The notes under the pieces: model-generated
What the model saw: only the letters and a program-made list of their open reading frames with translations
Database searches by the model: none
What the model was told of the DNA's origin: nothing
DNA from: Cyanosarcina radialis HA8281-LM2
GTDB lineage: Bacteria; Cyanobacteriota; Cyanobacteriia; Cyanobacteriales; CCAP-1448
Direction: 5' to 3'
NCBI GenBank assembly: GCA_019359615.1
Contig: JAHHHA010000047.1
Coordinates: 1-43,909, forward strand
Length of the DNA stretch: 43,909 bases
Made by a program: the position numbers and the translations under genes
Part shown: positions 16,625 through 25,763 of the stretch, piece after piece
How positions within the stretch are numbered: the stretch's first letter is position 1
How the letters are laid out: each line of letters starts with the position of its first letter

Positions 16625-17944
16625 TTAGGGCAAATTTAGCCGATCGAGCGATAACTCGACTTCTTCCTCGGCTTCCAGATTGAAGACTGTGTTAACAGAT
16701 CCGGCGTTGTTGAGGTAAGTGTAGACTAGCGAAGAGACTCGGCGAATAAACCTTCTAGCTAGAGGGCTATCGTAAGGTCGTCTGACATAAATAGCTGCTA
16801 AATAACGCTTGCCATTCGGCATCTCGATCGATCCAGCATCGCCGACTAAAAAGCCAATATCTCCGGTTTTGTGAGCGATACTAGCTCCTCTGCCCAAGCC
16901 AGAGGGCAGCAAAGTTTTGGTAACGGTGCGGCGCAATATGTATAAGGCGCGTTCGCGGCTGGAATCGGATAGCAAACGGCCCTTGACTACCAAAGCTAAC
17001 ACCCGCACCATGTCTTTAGAACTGGTGGTATTGGTGCCTTTTAAATCTGCCAGCCGATTGCGAATTACCGTATCGCGCAATCCCCAACTGCGAAACCGTT
17101 GATTGACGCGAGCGATCCCGCCTAAGCGATCGATTACCATGTTGGTGGCGGTGTTATCGCTAATGGTAATCATCTTCGTTACTACTTCTCTCATGCTGTA
17201 GCGGGTTCCCGGAGAGCGATATTGCATGACTCCAGAACCGACAGTCATGTGCTTGCGCCGCATCACCATAATTTCTTCCATTTTGACTTTGCCAGCATCT
17301 AAATCTTGAAAAAAGGCAATCAGCAGCGGCAATTTGATCGTACTAGCAGCAGGGAAAACGCGATCGCCGCCGATATCTAAATACCTCCCAGTATCGAGAT
17401 CGAGGAAAAACATTCCCGTCCTCAATGAGGGAAATTCATTCGCCACCCCTTTGACTCTAGACTCCAGCCACGACATCTCCGAGCGTAGAGAAACGACACC
17501 AGCAAACAATCCCGGCGGCGGTGCTGAGTTGAGAGAGACTTCCAAGCCGTTTTTTTGAGCTTTCTTGGGTAACTGCACGATCCAAGACGTGGGCGACTTG
17601 CCCCGAACTAAGATGCCATCTGCTGCTATGGTGTAACCGGGTGCGAAGGCGATTACTAACCTAGTGGTGCGATCGTCTAGTAGTCCGATCCGCACTTCCT
17701 CAACCGTGGCTCCGAATCGACGACGAACGGTTTCGGGTTTTTTGAGGGTAATTCCTGGTAGATCGATGACTAGACGGGTAGGGTTAAAGATTAGCTGCAC
17801 TTGAGGTTGCACTGTGGCATCAGTTCTAAAGTAAAGCTGGTTCAGTTTGGTATTAAAATCCCAAGATGTGAGGGCAGCCCCTTGCACGGGAGACGAAACC
17901 AGCACTGCACTTATCGATCCGGCAAATAACCAGCTTGCTTTCAC
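16625..17944 (-). CDS. AMIN-domain plus beta-lactamase-fold serine hydrolase (peptidoglycan-linked)
   Basis: 439 residues from a GTG preceded by GAGGAG at 8 bases. A signal peptide (~1-23, SWLFAGSISAVLVSSPVQG) precedes an AMIN domain (~25-128, a peptidoglycan or envelope targeting module). A class A beta-lactamase fold follows from ~165, with catalytic Ser201 and Lys204 in STIK, SDN at 262-264 and KTG at 359-361. The omega-loop region (NRLADLKGTNTTS) has no glutamate corresponding to Glu166, the residue needed for hydrolysing beta-lactams. A DD-peptidase or binding role in the periplasm is therefore more likely than antibiotic resistance. Transcribed alone. Confidence 0.85.
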   Translation of the reverse strand: MKASWLFAGSISAVLVSSPVQGAALTSWDFNTKLNQLYFRTDATVQPQVQLIFNPTRLVIDLPGITLKKPETVRRRFGATVEEVRIGLLDDRTTRLVIAFAPGYTIAADGILVRGKSPTSWIVQLPKKAQKNGLEVSLNSAPPPGLFAGVVSLRSEMSWLESRVKGVANEFPSLRTGMFFLDLDTGRYLDIGGDRVFPAASTIKLPLLIAFFQDLDAGKVKMEEIMVMRRKHMTVGSGVMQYRSPGTRYSMREVVTKMITISDNTATNMVIDRLGGIARVNQRFRSWGLRDTVIRNRLADLKGTNTTSSKDMVRVLALVVKGRLLSDSSRERALYILRRTVTKTLLPSGLGRGASIAHKTGDIGFLVGDAGSIEMPNGKRYLAAIYVRRPYDSPLARRFIRRVSSLVYTYLNNAGSVNTVFNLEAEEEVELSLDRLNLP

Positions 17945-18290
17945 TTCTATGTCTCCTCAATGAGTGGCGATCGCAGCAGAGGCATTTGGGTTGGGTTAGT
18001 TGGGTTTCGCTTCACTCAACCCAACCTACGGCGGTGCGTTACGCTCCGCTAACACACCCTACTGGATCGACACAGCTAAAATGGCGTAATAAAGTAGGGT
18101 GCGTTAGATGGCTATAACCTCTGCTATGACTTGAATTTAACAATCCGTCGTAACGCACCGTTTTACGTGTGTCGCTATCTCAATAAAAAACAGGATTCGA
18201 GCAAAAAGTCGAGGGCAGAATTGACAGGTTTTTAGTTTAACTTTGGCGATCGCTTTTAATTAACGAGTAAATTCTCGATCTTGTCCGATC
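17945..18290. other. 346-bp intergenic region composed of palindromic repeats
   Basis: No gene seen. 17986-18031 is the TTGGGTT...AACCCAACCTACG hairpin repeat (also at 36582-36613 and 38764-38802). 18033-18062 (GGTGCGTTACGC...ACACACCCTAC) is followed by GTAGGGTGCGTTAG at 18094-18107 and GTAACGCACCG near 18150, a second well-known cyanobacterial repeat family in inverted arrangement. Confidence 0.6.
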
Positions 18291-20483
18291 TCACTGGTTC
18301 TGCGTTTGATTTCCTGCTGTCTTAAGCAATTCGGTAGCTTTACTAGCAGGTACGGGGGGTGAGAATAGATATCCCTGAATGTAGGCGCAACCCAGTTGAC
18401 GCAGGCGATCGAGTTGAGCTTCGGTTTCTACGCCTTCGGCGATCGCTTTTTTATTTAAGTTGCGAGCCAGATTGACGATCGATTCGGTAATTTTTCCACT
18501 TTCATGATTTTCCGCCATGTCTTTGACGAACAAGCGATCGACTTTGAGATAATCGACCGGAAAGCGATGCAAATAACTCAAGGATGAATAGCCAGTGCCG
18601 AAATCGTCGATGCTGAGCATAATGCCGCGCTCGCGCAACAAATGCAAAATTTCTATGAGTTCTTCCACCCGCTCCATCAACATACTTTCAGTAATTTCTA
18701 GCTCTAAACTAGAGCCTTGTACGCCAGTTTCGAGCAGAATTCGATCGATTTTGGCGACCAAATCTGATTCTTGCAGTTGTTTGCCGGAAAGGTTGACGCT
18801 AACTTTTACAGCGAAGCCTTGAGTTTGCCAAAGCACTATTTGCTGGCAAACCGTCCGCAATACCCATTCCCCAATCGGGACGATTAACCCGGTTTCTTCA
18901 GCTAAGGGAATAAAGTCAACTGGGGAGACAAAACCCCTCACCGGATGTATCCAGCGAATTAGGGCTTCAAACCCCTTAATCGCCCGCGTGCTGGCCGAGA
19001 CGATCGGCTGGTAATAAACTTGAAATTCTTGCCGTTCTAAAGCTTGGCGCAAATCATTTTCTAACTGGAGTTGCTTTAAGGCATGAGCGTACATGATGCG
19101 ATCGAACACTTCATAACACGCCTTGCCTTTTTCTTTGGCTCGATACATGGCAATATCGGCATCTCGGAGCAATTCGATCGCTTGTTCGTAATCGCTGGAA
19201 CTCAAAACGATGCCGATGCTGGCGGCGATCGATACTTCGCTCTCTCCTAGTTGTAAAGGTGCTTTTAACTCTTGAGAGATGCGCTCGGCAACTCGAATGG
19301 CATCGTTCACATCTCCGATCGAATCTAGCAGGATGACGAATTCATCTCCTCCCAGGCGAGCAATGGTATCGGTGGTGCGGATGGTGGTTTCTAACTTTTG
19401 GGCTATCTCGATCAAGAGTCGATCGCCTAGTTCGTGTCCGAGACTGTCGTTGATGACCTGAAAGCGATCGAGATCGATAAATAAAATCGCAAATAAATAG
19501 CCTTCATGGCGCTGCGATCGCTTCAAGAGAGTCTCAATTCTCTCCGTCAACAAAGTTCGATTCGGCAACCCCGTAAGGGCATCGTGCAGCGCGTCGTGAA
19601 CTAATTGCTCTTCTGCTTGCTTGCGTTCGGTAATGTCGTAAATAATCCCGTCTATGCGATCGGGGCTACCGTCGGCTGCCAAAATTACTCGGCTGCGATT
19701 TTTCAACCAGCGCACATCCCCTGTAGGTTGCAAGATCCGATATTCGAGATCTAAACGCTCTTCGAGGGGCAGATTGTGGCGAAATTGCTCGACTAGCTGG
19801 CGATCTTCGGGGTGAACCACCTCCCACCACAAGTTCGGGCGCTCCAATAATTCCGAGGGATGGCGGCCGTAAAGTTTTTCGGCTGCTGGATTGAGGTAAA
19901 GTAATTCCCAGCGATCGGCGGAAGCCGACCAAACTACATCGTCGAGAGAATTCAAGATGCTCTCCAAGCGTTCCTCGCTGCTCTTGAGTAACTTTTGGGC
20001 TTGTTGGCGATCGCGAATTTCTTGCTGGAGCGATCGATTGGCTTGCTGTAAAGCTTCGTTTTGCTCGATTAGTTGCTGGGATTGAAAATAACTGCGAATA
20101 GCTTCTTTTACCGTTAAACCCAGATCGGTTTCGTCCCACGGCTTAGCGATGTAACGATAAAGCTGGGCGCGATTGATGGCTTTGACGACATTATCTAAAT
20201 TCGCCATCCCAGTCAGCAGAATTTTGAGAGTTTTGGGATACAAATGATGCAATTCGCTCAGAAGTTCGTCCCCTAACATATCTGGCATGGTTTGATCGCA
20301 GATGACCAAAGGGACTTCAATTTGAGACTGTTGCAATTCATCGAACAAAACCAGGGCCTCTTCGCCACTTTCTGCTAGTTCGATGTCATAGCTGTTTTCT
20401 AACAGCCGCGAAAGCTGATCTCGCAGGCTAATCAGCACCAATCTTTCGTCATCGACGCAAACGATTACTCCTTTATTCATCAT
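18291..20483 (-). CDS. Response regulator with PAS, GGDEF and EAL domains (cyclic-di-GMP turnover)
   Basis: 730 residues. A receiver domain (1-~130; Asp63 in ICDQTMPD, AKPW at its end) leads into a coiled linker (~140-170), a PAS domain (~175-295), GGDEF and EAL. GGDEF is intact (LGGDEFVILL) and preceded by RTTD five residues upstream, the position of the product-inhibition I-site. EAL has EALIRW, NLSGKQL, ITESML, DDFGTGYSSLSYL, KVDRLF and AEGVET, all signatures of an active phosphodiesterase. It can thus in principle both make and degrade cyclic-di-GMP under phosphorylation control. It overlaps the preceding response regulator by 11 bases and is the last gene and likely output of the signalling island. 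Confidence 0.93.
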   Translation of the reverse strand: MMNKGVIVCVDDERLVLISLRDQLSRLLENSYDIELAESGEEALVLFDELQQSQIEVPLVICDQTMPDMLGDELLSELHHLYPKTLKILLTGMANLDNVVKAINRAQLYRYIAKPWDETDLGLTVKEAIRSYFQSQQLIEQNEALQQANRSLQQEIRDRQQAQKLLKSSEERLESILNSLDDVVWSASADRWELLYLNPAAEKLYGRHPSELLERPNLWWEVVHPEDRQLVEQFRHNLPLEERLDLEYRILQPTGDVRWLKNRSRVILAADGSPDRIDGIIYDITERKQAEEQLVHDALHDALTGLPNRTLLTERIETLLKRSQRHEGYLFAILFIDLDRFQVINDSLGHELGDRLLIEIAQKLETTIRTTDTIARLGGDEFVILLDSIGDVNDAIRVAERISQELKAPLQLGESEVSIAASIGIVLSSSDYEQAIELLRDADIAMYRAKEKGKACYEVFDRIMYAHALKQLQLENDLRQALERQEFQVYYQPIVSASTRAIKGFEALIRWIHPVRGFVSPVDFIPLAEETGLIVPIGEWVLRTVCQQIVLWQTQGFAVKVSVNLSGKQLQESDLVAKIDRILLETGVQGSSLELEITESMLMERVEELIEILHLLRERGIMLSIDDFGTGYSSLSYLHRFPVDYLKVDRLFVKDMAENHESGKITESIVNLARNLNKKAIAEGVETEAQLDRLRQLGCAYIQGYLFSPPVPASKATELLKTAGNQTQNQ

Positions 20484-20922
20484 TTTGCCGCTGCGAGATG
20501 CCCGCTGCCTCGTTAGCTGGGTGTTGTCTGGCTTTTTCTAAACCCGATTCGATCGCGGCAATAATAGTATCTCGCTCCCAAGGTTTAGGAATGTAGGCGT
20601 GCAGGTTAGCATAGCGGCGGGCGCGTTCGATCGCTACCTTGTCGGCGTGTCCGGTTAACATGATGTTGACGATCTGAGGAAACCTCAGATAGACCTCTAG
20701 CAAAAACTCATCTCCTTTAATTCCTGGCATCAACCAATCGGAGATGATAACAGCAATTTCTACTCCCTCTCGATCTAACTCTTCGATCGTTTCCCAGGCT
20801 TCATCTACTCCTTCGGCTAGTTCGTAGCGATAAGCATCGCCAAAGCGATGGCCGATCTGATCTCGCAACGCTGTCAAGACCATCGGTTCGTCATCAACAC
20901 ATAAAATTGCTTTGTTAGCCAT
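20473..20922 (-). CDS. Single-domain response regulator (KPW type), paralogue 1
   Basis: 149 residues: receiver with CVDDEP, Asp62 in ISDWLMPGIKGDEFL, LTGHAD and the terminal IPKPWERD, then a 25-residue polar tail. The sequence is strikingly like the regulators at 28111 and 31087 (shared FGD-Y-YE-AE, EAW--IEEL and SDWLMPG blocks), so all three are paralogues. It lies 26 bases downstream of the REC-kinase and overlaps the GGDEF-EAL gene, suggesting a relay among the three. Confidence 0.9.
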   Translation of the reverse strand: MANKAILCVDDEPMVLTALRDQIGHRFGDAYRYELAEGVDEAWETIEELDREGVEIAVIISDWLMPGIKGDEFLLEVYLRFPQIVNIMLTGHADKVAIERARRYANLHAYIPKPWERDTIIAAIESGLEKARQHPANEAAGISQRQNDE

Positions 20923-20948
20923 AGGATAGGGTGAATTTCTCGATTTAG

Positions 20949-22325
20949 TCAGTTCGCATAGCCTTTATCGTTAGCTGGCAACCACACGCTAAACCTAGTA
21001 TGCCCAGGTTGGCTACAAAAATCGATCTGGCCGCGATGCCGCTCGATAATTTGGCGAACGATACTTAATCCTAACCCGCTTCCCTCGCCCAGAGGCTTAG
21101 TGGTGAAAAATGGTTCAAAGATTTTTGCTTGAATCTCTGGGGGAATGCCAGGGCCAGTATCGCCGATTTCCACTACTATGCGATCGTCTTTTTGAGCAAC
21201 AGCGATCGTTAATTTTCCTCGATAGTTCATCGCCTGAATCGCGTTGCTAATTAAATTCGACCAAACCTGCATCAATTCATCGGGATAGCACGGAATGTTG
21301 CTGATGGGCTGGTAGTTTTTAATCTGTTCGATTCCTCGTTTTAGCTGGTTTTGATAAATCGCTAAAACGGTTTCAATCCCATCTGTGACTGAAGCTGAAA
21401 CCATCTCTGCTAATGGCGATTGTCTGGCGTAGCTTCTGAGGGCGAAAACAATTTTAGATGCGCGTTCGACTGCTATCTGGATGTTTTCGGAGTTATTTTG
21501 GACGATCGCAAAGTTGGCAGCAGTTTTGACGGTGAAAACCGGATTTGGTGTTTCGAGCAAGGGAGCGATCGCAGCTTCGATCGAGTCTAAATCTGATGGG
21601 GCGATCGCTTGGGATAGAAGCGCCGCCAACACCTCAGCCTCAGCAATTCCTTTAGCAGCCAAACTTTGTTTGAGGCTGCGTTTGAATTGCCGTTCTTCGT
21701 TCCAAGATCCCATAGGCTTAGGTTGTCGCACCAAATCTACTAGCTGAAAAAAAGCGATCGATTGCTCCGATGTCAATTGTTGTAATACTTGAGGCAGTTG
21801 TTGAATCGATTCTTGAATCGCCGCAGTAATATTGCTAATCGAAGCTTGAATTGCTCCTATTGGGGTATTAATTTCATGGGCAACTCCTGCTACTAAACGC
21901 CCTAACGCCGCCATTTTTTCTTCTTCTACCAGTCTGAGTTTGCTTTTTTGCAGTTGTAAATGCACTCTAATTCGTGCCAAGGCTTCTTCGCAGACGATCG
22001 GTTTAGTAATGTAATCGACGGCTCCAATTTCTAGGCCTTTGACTTTATCTACCGTATCGTCCAAGGCGCTCATAAAAACTACCGGAATATCTTGAGTATG
22101 AGGATTAGTTTTGAGACGGCGGCAGATTTCAAAGCCGTCCATTTCCGGCATCATGATGTCTAATAAAATTAAGTTAGGCGGATGGCGATCGATTATTTCT
22201 AGGGCATTTTTTCCGCTTTTAGCAACTGCAACTTTAAACCCAGATTGACTCAATAGTTCTACTAACACCCGAATATTAGTCGGGATGTCATCAACAACGA
22301 GAATAGAATCGGGTCGATCGGTCAT
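20949..22325 (-). CDS. Receiver-histidine kinase (REC-HisKA-HATPase)
   Basis: 458 residues. N-terminal receiver (VVDDIPTN, Asp56 in LLDIMMPEMDG, TKPIV), then a short coiled coil, the phospho-acceptor His150 in [14 protein letters not shown], a long helical stretch with ERQFKRSLKQSLAAKGI, and an ATPase domain with LISNAIQAM, DTGPGIPPE, FFTTKPLGEGSGLGLSIV. No sensor or membrane segment, so its input must come from phosphotransfer to its receiver. The kinase core matches those of the dCache kinases at 25764 and 28607. It is coded in line with response regulator paralogue 1. Confidence 0.9.
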   Translation of the reverse strand: MTDRPDSILVVDDIPTNIRVLVELLSQSGFKVAVAKSGKNALEIIDRHPPNLILLDIMMPEMDGFEICRRLKTNPHTQDIPVVFMSALDDTVDKVKGLEIGAVDYITKPIVCEEALARIRVHLQLQKSKLRLVEEEKMAALGRLVAGVAHEINTPIGAIQASISNITAAIQESIQQLPQVLQQLTSEQSIAFFQLVDLVRQPKPMGSWNEERQFKRSLKQSLAAKGIAEAEVLAALLSQAIAPSDLDSIEAAIAPLLETPNPVFTVKTAANFAIVQNNSENIQIAVERASKIVFALRSYARQSPLAEMVSASVTDGIETVLAIYQNQLKRGIEQIKNYQPISNIPCYPDELMQVWSNLISNAIQAMNYRGKLTIAVAQKDDRIVVEIGDTGPGIPPEIQAKIFEPFFTTKPLGEGSGLGLSIVRQIIERHRGQIDFCSQPGHTRFSVWLPANDKGYAN

Positions 22326-22330
22326 TATTG

Positions 22331-22349
22331 AGAAGTCAGAAGTCAGGAG
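22331..22349. repeat. Heptamer repeat (AGAAGTC) beside four-helix-bundle gene
   Basis: Tandem AGAAGTC/AGAAGTCAGGA units overlapping the 3' end of the four-helix-bundle gene. The inverted form flanks the gene's other side at 22756-22790. Confidence 0.65.
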
Positions 22350-22702
22350 GGGCTTTTTAGTTTATTAATTGAAGCTACCAAGATTTTAATAATCTGAGTA
22401 CATTCTTCTTGGAGAAGAGATAATTTTTCTCGCGATACTACACCAGCTTCAATAATTACTTCTATCCAGTAAAGTGTCTCTCTTGCTTCCTTAAAGGCTA
22501 TTTCATATTTATGAATAAAATCCTTCTTGGACTGTGCCGATTGTGCTTCTTGACAATTGGCTCCAATGCTCGTTCCTGAGCGCAATAGCTGCTGTCCGAT
22601 AATTTTTCCAGATGAAGATTCCTTTTCTAAATAAATATAAGCTTTAACAATTCTCACCGCAAATTTTTGGCTTCGATCTTGAATAGAAATTTCCGAATTC
22701 AT
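22343..22702 (-). CDS. Four-helix-bundle protein (23S rRNA intervening-sequence protein family)
   Basis: 119 residues, all helical. Typical family blocks are FAVRIVKAYIYLEK, QLLRSGTSIGANCQEAQSA, DFIHKYEIAFKEARETLYWI and LLQEECTQIIKIL. The family (TIGR02436-like) is found inside 23S rRNA intervening sequences and at many chromosomal sites, and is structurally related to the Avd protein of diversity-generating retroelements. It probably binds nucleic acid as a pentamer, but its role is unknown. It interrupts a signalling island and is flanked by inverted heptamer repeats, so it may be a later arrival. Confidence 0.85.
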   Translation of the reverse strand: MNSEISIQDRSQKFAVRIVKAYIYLEKESSSGKIIGQQLLRSGTSIGANCQEAQSAQSKKDFIHKYEIAFKEARETLYWIEVIIEAGVVSREKLSLLQEECTQIIKILVASINKLKSPS

Positions 22703-22755
22703 ATGAATATATTGACTAATGTTATCCCAATTTTATTAACAGGAGTGATTTTCTG

Positions 22756-22790
22756 TTACTTCTGACTTCTGACTTCTGACTTCTGACTTT
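22756..22790. repeat. Heptamer tandem repeat (TTCTGAC), inverted relative to 22331-22349
   Basis: Tandem CTTCTGA units directly before the stop codon of the hybrid kinase gene. They are the reverse complement of the AGTCAGA units on the other side of the four-helix-bundle gene. Confidence 0.7.
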
Positions 22791-25564
22791 TATAAATGTG
22801 GTTCGATTAATTCGACGATCGCTTCTAAATCGTAATTGCCAGCCAGTGCTGATATTTGACTGACAAAGGGGGCGTATTGAGGAGCGAGTTGTTGCAGGCG
22901 ATGGGCTTCGGCTTCGATTTCTAAGATATAACCACCTTTAGCGGCTTGGTAGAGAGGCATCAATTCTGCTGCTGGGGGAACGATTGCTTCTGGTTCCAGG
23001 GTAGCCGCTGGCGAGTTGCTTTCTGGCTCTTGGTAAATCCAAGTTAATCCCAGATAGTGTTGCAGTAAATTTAGCAAGTCAGCAGTTTGTACGGGTTTGG
23101 GCAGAAAATCGTTGCAGCCAGATTCTCGACTTTGCTGGCGGTTGAAGTTGAAGACGCTGGCAGAAGAGGCCACAATTGGAAAGTTTTGCCATCCCTCTAA
23201 CTGGCGCAGGCGTTTGGTCATGGTAAAGCCATCCATGGCGGGCATTACTAGATCGGTAATAATTAAATCTGGCTGACAGGTTTGCGCTTTTTCTAACCCT
23301 TCTTTGCCGTTGCTGGCCTCGATCGCTTCAAACCCAAGAGGTTCTAGCATATTAACCAGAACCGCGCGATTTTCCCAGCGATCGTCTACGACCAAAATTT
23401 TCCGGCGATCGCCTTCATAGCCTACTATATTTTGCTGTGACTGGGATGGGGCTTCTTGCCAGCTAGCGACTTCTTCTAAGTTTAGATCGAACCAGAATTT
23501 GCTCCCTACCCCCAACATACTTTCTACTTTAATCTGGCTGCCCATCAGTTCTACCAGTTGGCGGCTGATGGCTAATCCCAATCCCGTGCCTTCAGTTTGG
23601 CGCAAGTTTTCTTTTGCCTGTTCAAAGGGCAGAAAAATTTTTTCTAATTGTTCTGATTCGATGCCAATTCCAGTATCTTCGACTTGGAAGCGCACGCGGT
23701 GGAGAGGGAAAGAATGTAGAGACGTAGCAGTGCTACGTCTGGAAGAGGGAGAGTTTGTAGTAGGGTTTTCGGAGGTTGGTGGAGATGGTTGGTAGATGCC
23801 AACTTTGAAGGTAACTGTGCCTTTCTCGGTAAATTTGATGGCGTTGCCAATCAGATTGATTAACACTTGGCGCAAGCGTTTTTCATCGGTGCAAACGGCG
23901 CGAGGCAACCAACTGAGAGTTTCATATTCAAAGTTAATTTCTTTCTGTTCGGCACGAACGCGACAGATTTCTTGCACTCCGTTTAAAAAGCTTTCAAAAT
24001 GGAAATCGCTTTCGTCGAGTTCGAGTTTGCGGGCTTCGATTTTAGAAATATCCAGAATGTCGTTAATTAGAGTCAAAAGATGAGTGCCACATTGTTGAAT
24101 AATGTTGATGCCAACCTTTTGTTTGAAAGCTAAATTTCGATCTCGTTGTAAAATTTGCGAATAGCCCAAAATACCGTTCAACGGGGTACGCAATTCGTGG
24201 CTCATATTGGCGAGAAATTCACTTTTAGCTTGGTTAGCAGCATCAGCATTTTCTTTAGCTATCTGTAATTCGATCGTACGTTCTTCAACTCGATTTTCTA
24301 GTTCTTCGTTAGTTTTTTCCAAGGCATGAAATGAGGCTTTTAGCTGTCCTGCCATGGTGTTAAAAGCTCGCGCTAGCAAGCCGAGTTCCTCGATCGGTTT
24401 AACTGCTACAGTTTGCTCTAAATCTCCAGCCGCGATCGCGGCGCTAGCTTTCTCGATATCAACGATCGGTTGAGATATCCAACGAGACGTTAGCAATCCT
24501 AGTAAAGTAGCAATTGCTAAAGCTGCCAAACATAACAAAATCGTGGTGCGAGTGTTATCGTTAATTTGCCCCATGAAGTCGTTTTCTGGGACGACTATTA
24601 CCACTAACCAATCGAGTCCGTATTCGTCTTTCCAGGGAATTACCTGCACGAATTGGCGTTCTCGATCGAACTCGAATTCTAGTTGTTGACCGTTGGTAAT
24701 GGCTTTGAAGCTGCCGAATTTAGCTTGCAAATCTTTAGCGATCGATTGAATGCGGCGATCGCTACTGTTGACTGCGTTTAAGCGTTCGGCTTTTTCGTTA
24801 ACGATTTTAAAAGGGTTTTCCGTACTAGAACTAGCAACTAAGTTGCCATTCCGTTCGATAATAAAAATTTTGCTGGCAGGACTGAGTTGGATCTGACGAA
24901 TAAAATCACTAATATTTGATAATAGTATATCTACTCCAATTACCCCTATTATCTTATTATTTTTGTTGTAAACAGGGGTATTGAGAGAAGCTGCTATAAA
25001 TTCTTCGTCTCCGTCCCAGTTATAAATCGAACTCCAGATTTGTTTGCGAGCTTTTATAGTTTCTGTATACCAAGATTCTTTTAAAGGTTCGTAGTCATCG
25101 TAGATTTTGACAACCGCGATTCGATTTCCTTGGCGATCGGTTTTATAAGTATAGGCTTTTCCTTTAGTTGCAGGAGAAATTTCGTCAATAGTTACTCCTT
25201 CATTAGCCAACAAGCGTCCAGAGGCAACGTGTTCGCCAGTTTCTAGGGCGTAGCCAATATAGCTGACATTATAAAGTTGCATTTGTTTCCAAAACAGTTG
25301 TCCGGCTTTTTTATAGTCCCGTAAATCTAGCATTCCTAATTCGATCGCATCGAGATTGGTTTGATTGATTTGATGGGGAACTGAGAGATAGCTATCTAAA
25401 TGTCGATCGAGTGTATCGCTAGCTCGATCCATCAACTGATTCGCGAGATTGGCGATTGCTTCTTGCCCGTTTTTGAAAGACAAATACCCTACTAACCCTA
25501 CAGTTCCCACAATTTGCAGCATGAAGGGTACGATCAGAACTGTTCGGAGTTTCGCTTGAGGCAT
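22790..25564 (-). CDS. dCache-HAMP hybrid sensor histidine kinase with C-terminal receiver
   Basis: 924 residues. A first transmembrane helix ([22 protein letters not shown]) precedes an extracytoplasmic dCache domain (~40-330, with [20 protein letters not shown] and [22 protein letters not shown]). A second helix (~340-360), HAMP, a coiled coil, HisKA with [18 protein letters not shown], HATPase ([23 protein letters not shown]) and a receiver ([26 protein letters not shown]) follow. The C-terminal helical tail (~840-924) often follows such receivers. The ATPase domain carries an insertion rich in Ser/Thr/Pro that includes a translated palindromic repeat (23720-23740). It senses an unknown small molecule and can pass phosphate to its own receiver. 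Confidence 0.92.
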   Translation of the reverse strand: MPQAKLRTVLIVPFMLQIVGTVGLVGYLSFKNGQEAIANLANQLMDRASDTLDRHLDSYLSVPHQINQTNLDAIELGMLDLRDYKKAGQLFWKQMQLYNVSYIGYALETGEHVASGRLLANEGVTIDEISPATKGKAYTYKTDRQGNRIAVVKIYDDYEPLKESWYTETIKARKQIWSSIYNWDGDEEFIAASLNTPVYNKNNKIIGVIGVDILLSNISDFIRQIQLSPASKIFIIERNGNLVASSSTENPFKIVNEKAERLNAVNSSDRRIQSIAKDLQAKFGSFKAITNGQQLEFEFDRERQFVQVIPWKDEYGLDWLVVIVVPENDFMGQINDNTRTTILLCLAALAIATLLGLLTSRWISQPIVDIEKASAAIAAGDLEQTVAVKPIEELGLLARAFNTMAGQLKASFHALEKTNEELENRVEERTIELQIAKENADAANQAKSEFLANMSHELRTPLNGILGYSQILQRDRNLAFKQKVGINIIQQCGTHLLTLINDILDISKIEARKLELDESDFHFESFLNGVQEICRVRAEQKEINFEYETLSWLPRAVCTDEKRLRQVLINLIGNAIKFTEKGTVTFKVGIYQPSPPTSENPTTNSPSSRRSTATSLHSFPLHRVRFQVEDTGIGIESEQLEKIFLPFEQAKENLRQTEGTGLGLAISRQLVELMGSQIKVESMLGVGSKFWFDLNLEEVASWQEAPSQSQQNIVGYEGDRRKILVVDDRWENRAVLVNMLEPLGFEAIEASNGKEGLEKAQTCQPDLIITDLVMPAMDGFTMTKRLRQLEGWQNFPIVASSASVFNFNRQQSRESGCNDFLPKPVQTADLLNLLQHYLGLTWIYQEPESNSPAATLEPEAIVPPAAELMPLYQAAKGGYILEIEAEAHRLQQLAPQYAPFVSQISALAGNYDLEAIVELIEPHL
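23720..23740. repeat. Palindromic repeat translated inside the kinase
   Basis: AGACGTAGCA and TGCTACGTCT form a perfect inverted pair around one central base. This GACGTAGCA...TGCTACGTC unit is a known type of cyanobacterial interspersed repeat. Here it is read in frame as part of an extra loop ([10 protein letters not shown]) between the beta strand VTFKVG and the VRFQVEDTG motif. A related copy lies at 28581-28603. Confidence 0.75.
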
Positions 25565-25595
25565 ATAAATGAAGATAGGAGTTCAGAAGTTTTGG

Positions 25596-25679
25596 AAGTG
25601 TTAAGTGTTGAGTGTTGAGTGTGAAGTGTAGAGCTTTGGAAGTGTTAAGTGTTAAGTGTTAAGTGTGGAGTGTTGAGCT
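25596..25679. repeat. Heptamer tandem repeat (AGTGTTG/AGTGTTA)
   Basis: About a dozen AGTGTTA/AGTGTTG/AGTGTGA units in the spacer between two kinase genes. Further on, 25699-25731 holds a GGCGCAGCCTGCGCTCGGCGC palindromic repeat. The spacer 25565-25763 has no gene. Confidence 0.7.
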
Positions 25680-25763
25680 AAAAATAACTCCGAACTCCGT
25701 TGGCGCAGCCTGCGCTCGGCGCATACTCCGAACTCACCTCTCCCCCTCTTCGCCCTCTTCGCC

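Noticed and set aside
16615-16631. Terminator at the palindrome GCCCTAATAATTAGGGC
   Set aside because: Perfect palindrome, but with a one-base loop, AT-rich centre and no T-tract on the transcribed side. Listed only within the spacer description.
16440-16680. Start-less plus-strand open frame in the spacer (contains HERKAIDAVLDITWKLG)
   Set aside because: No start codon, partly antisense to the serine hydrolase gene, no recognised family. Probably chance.
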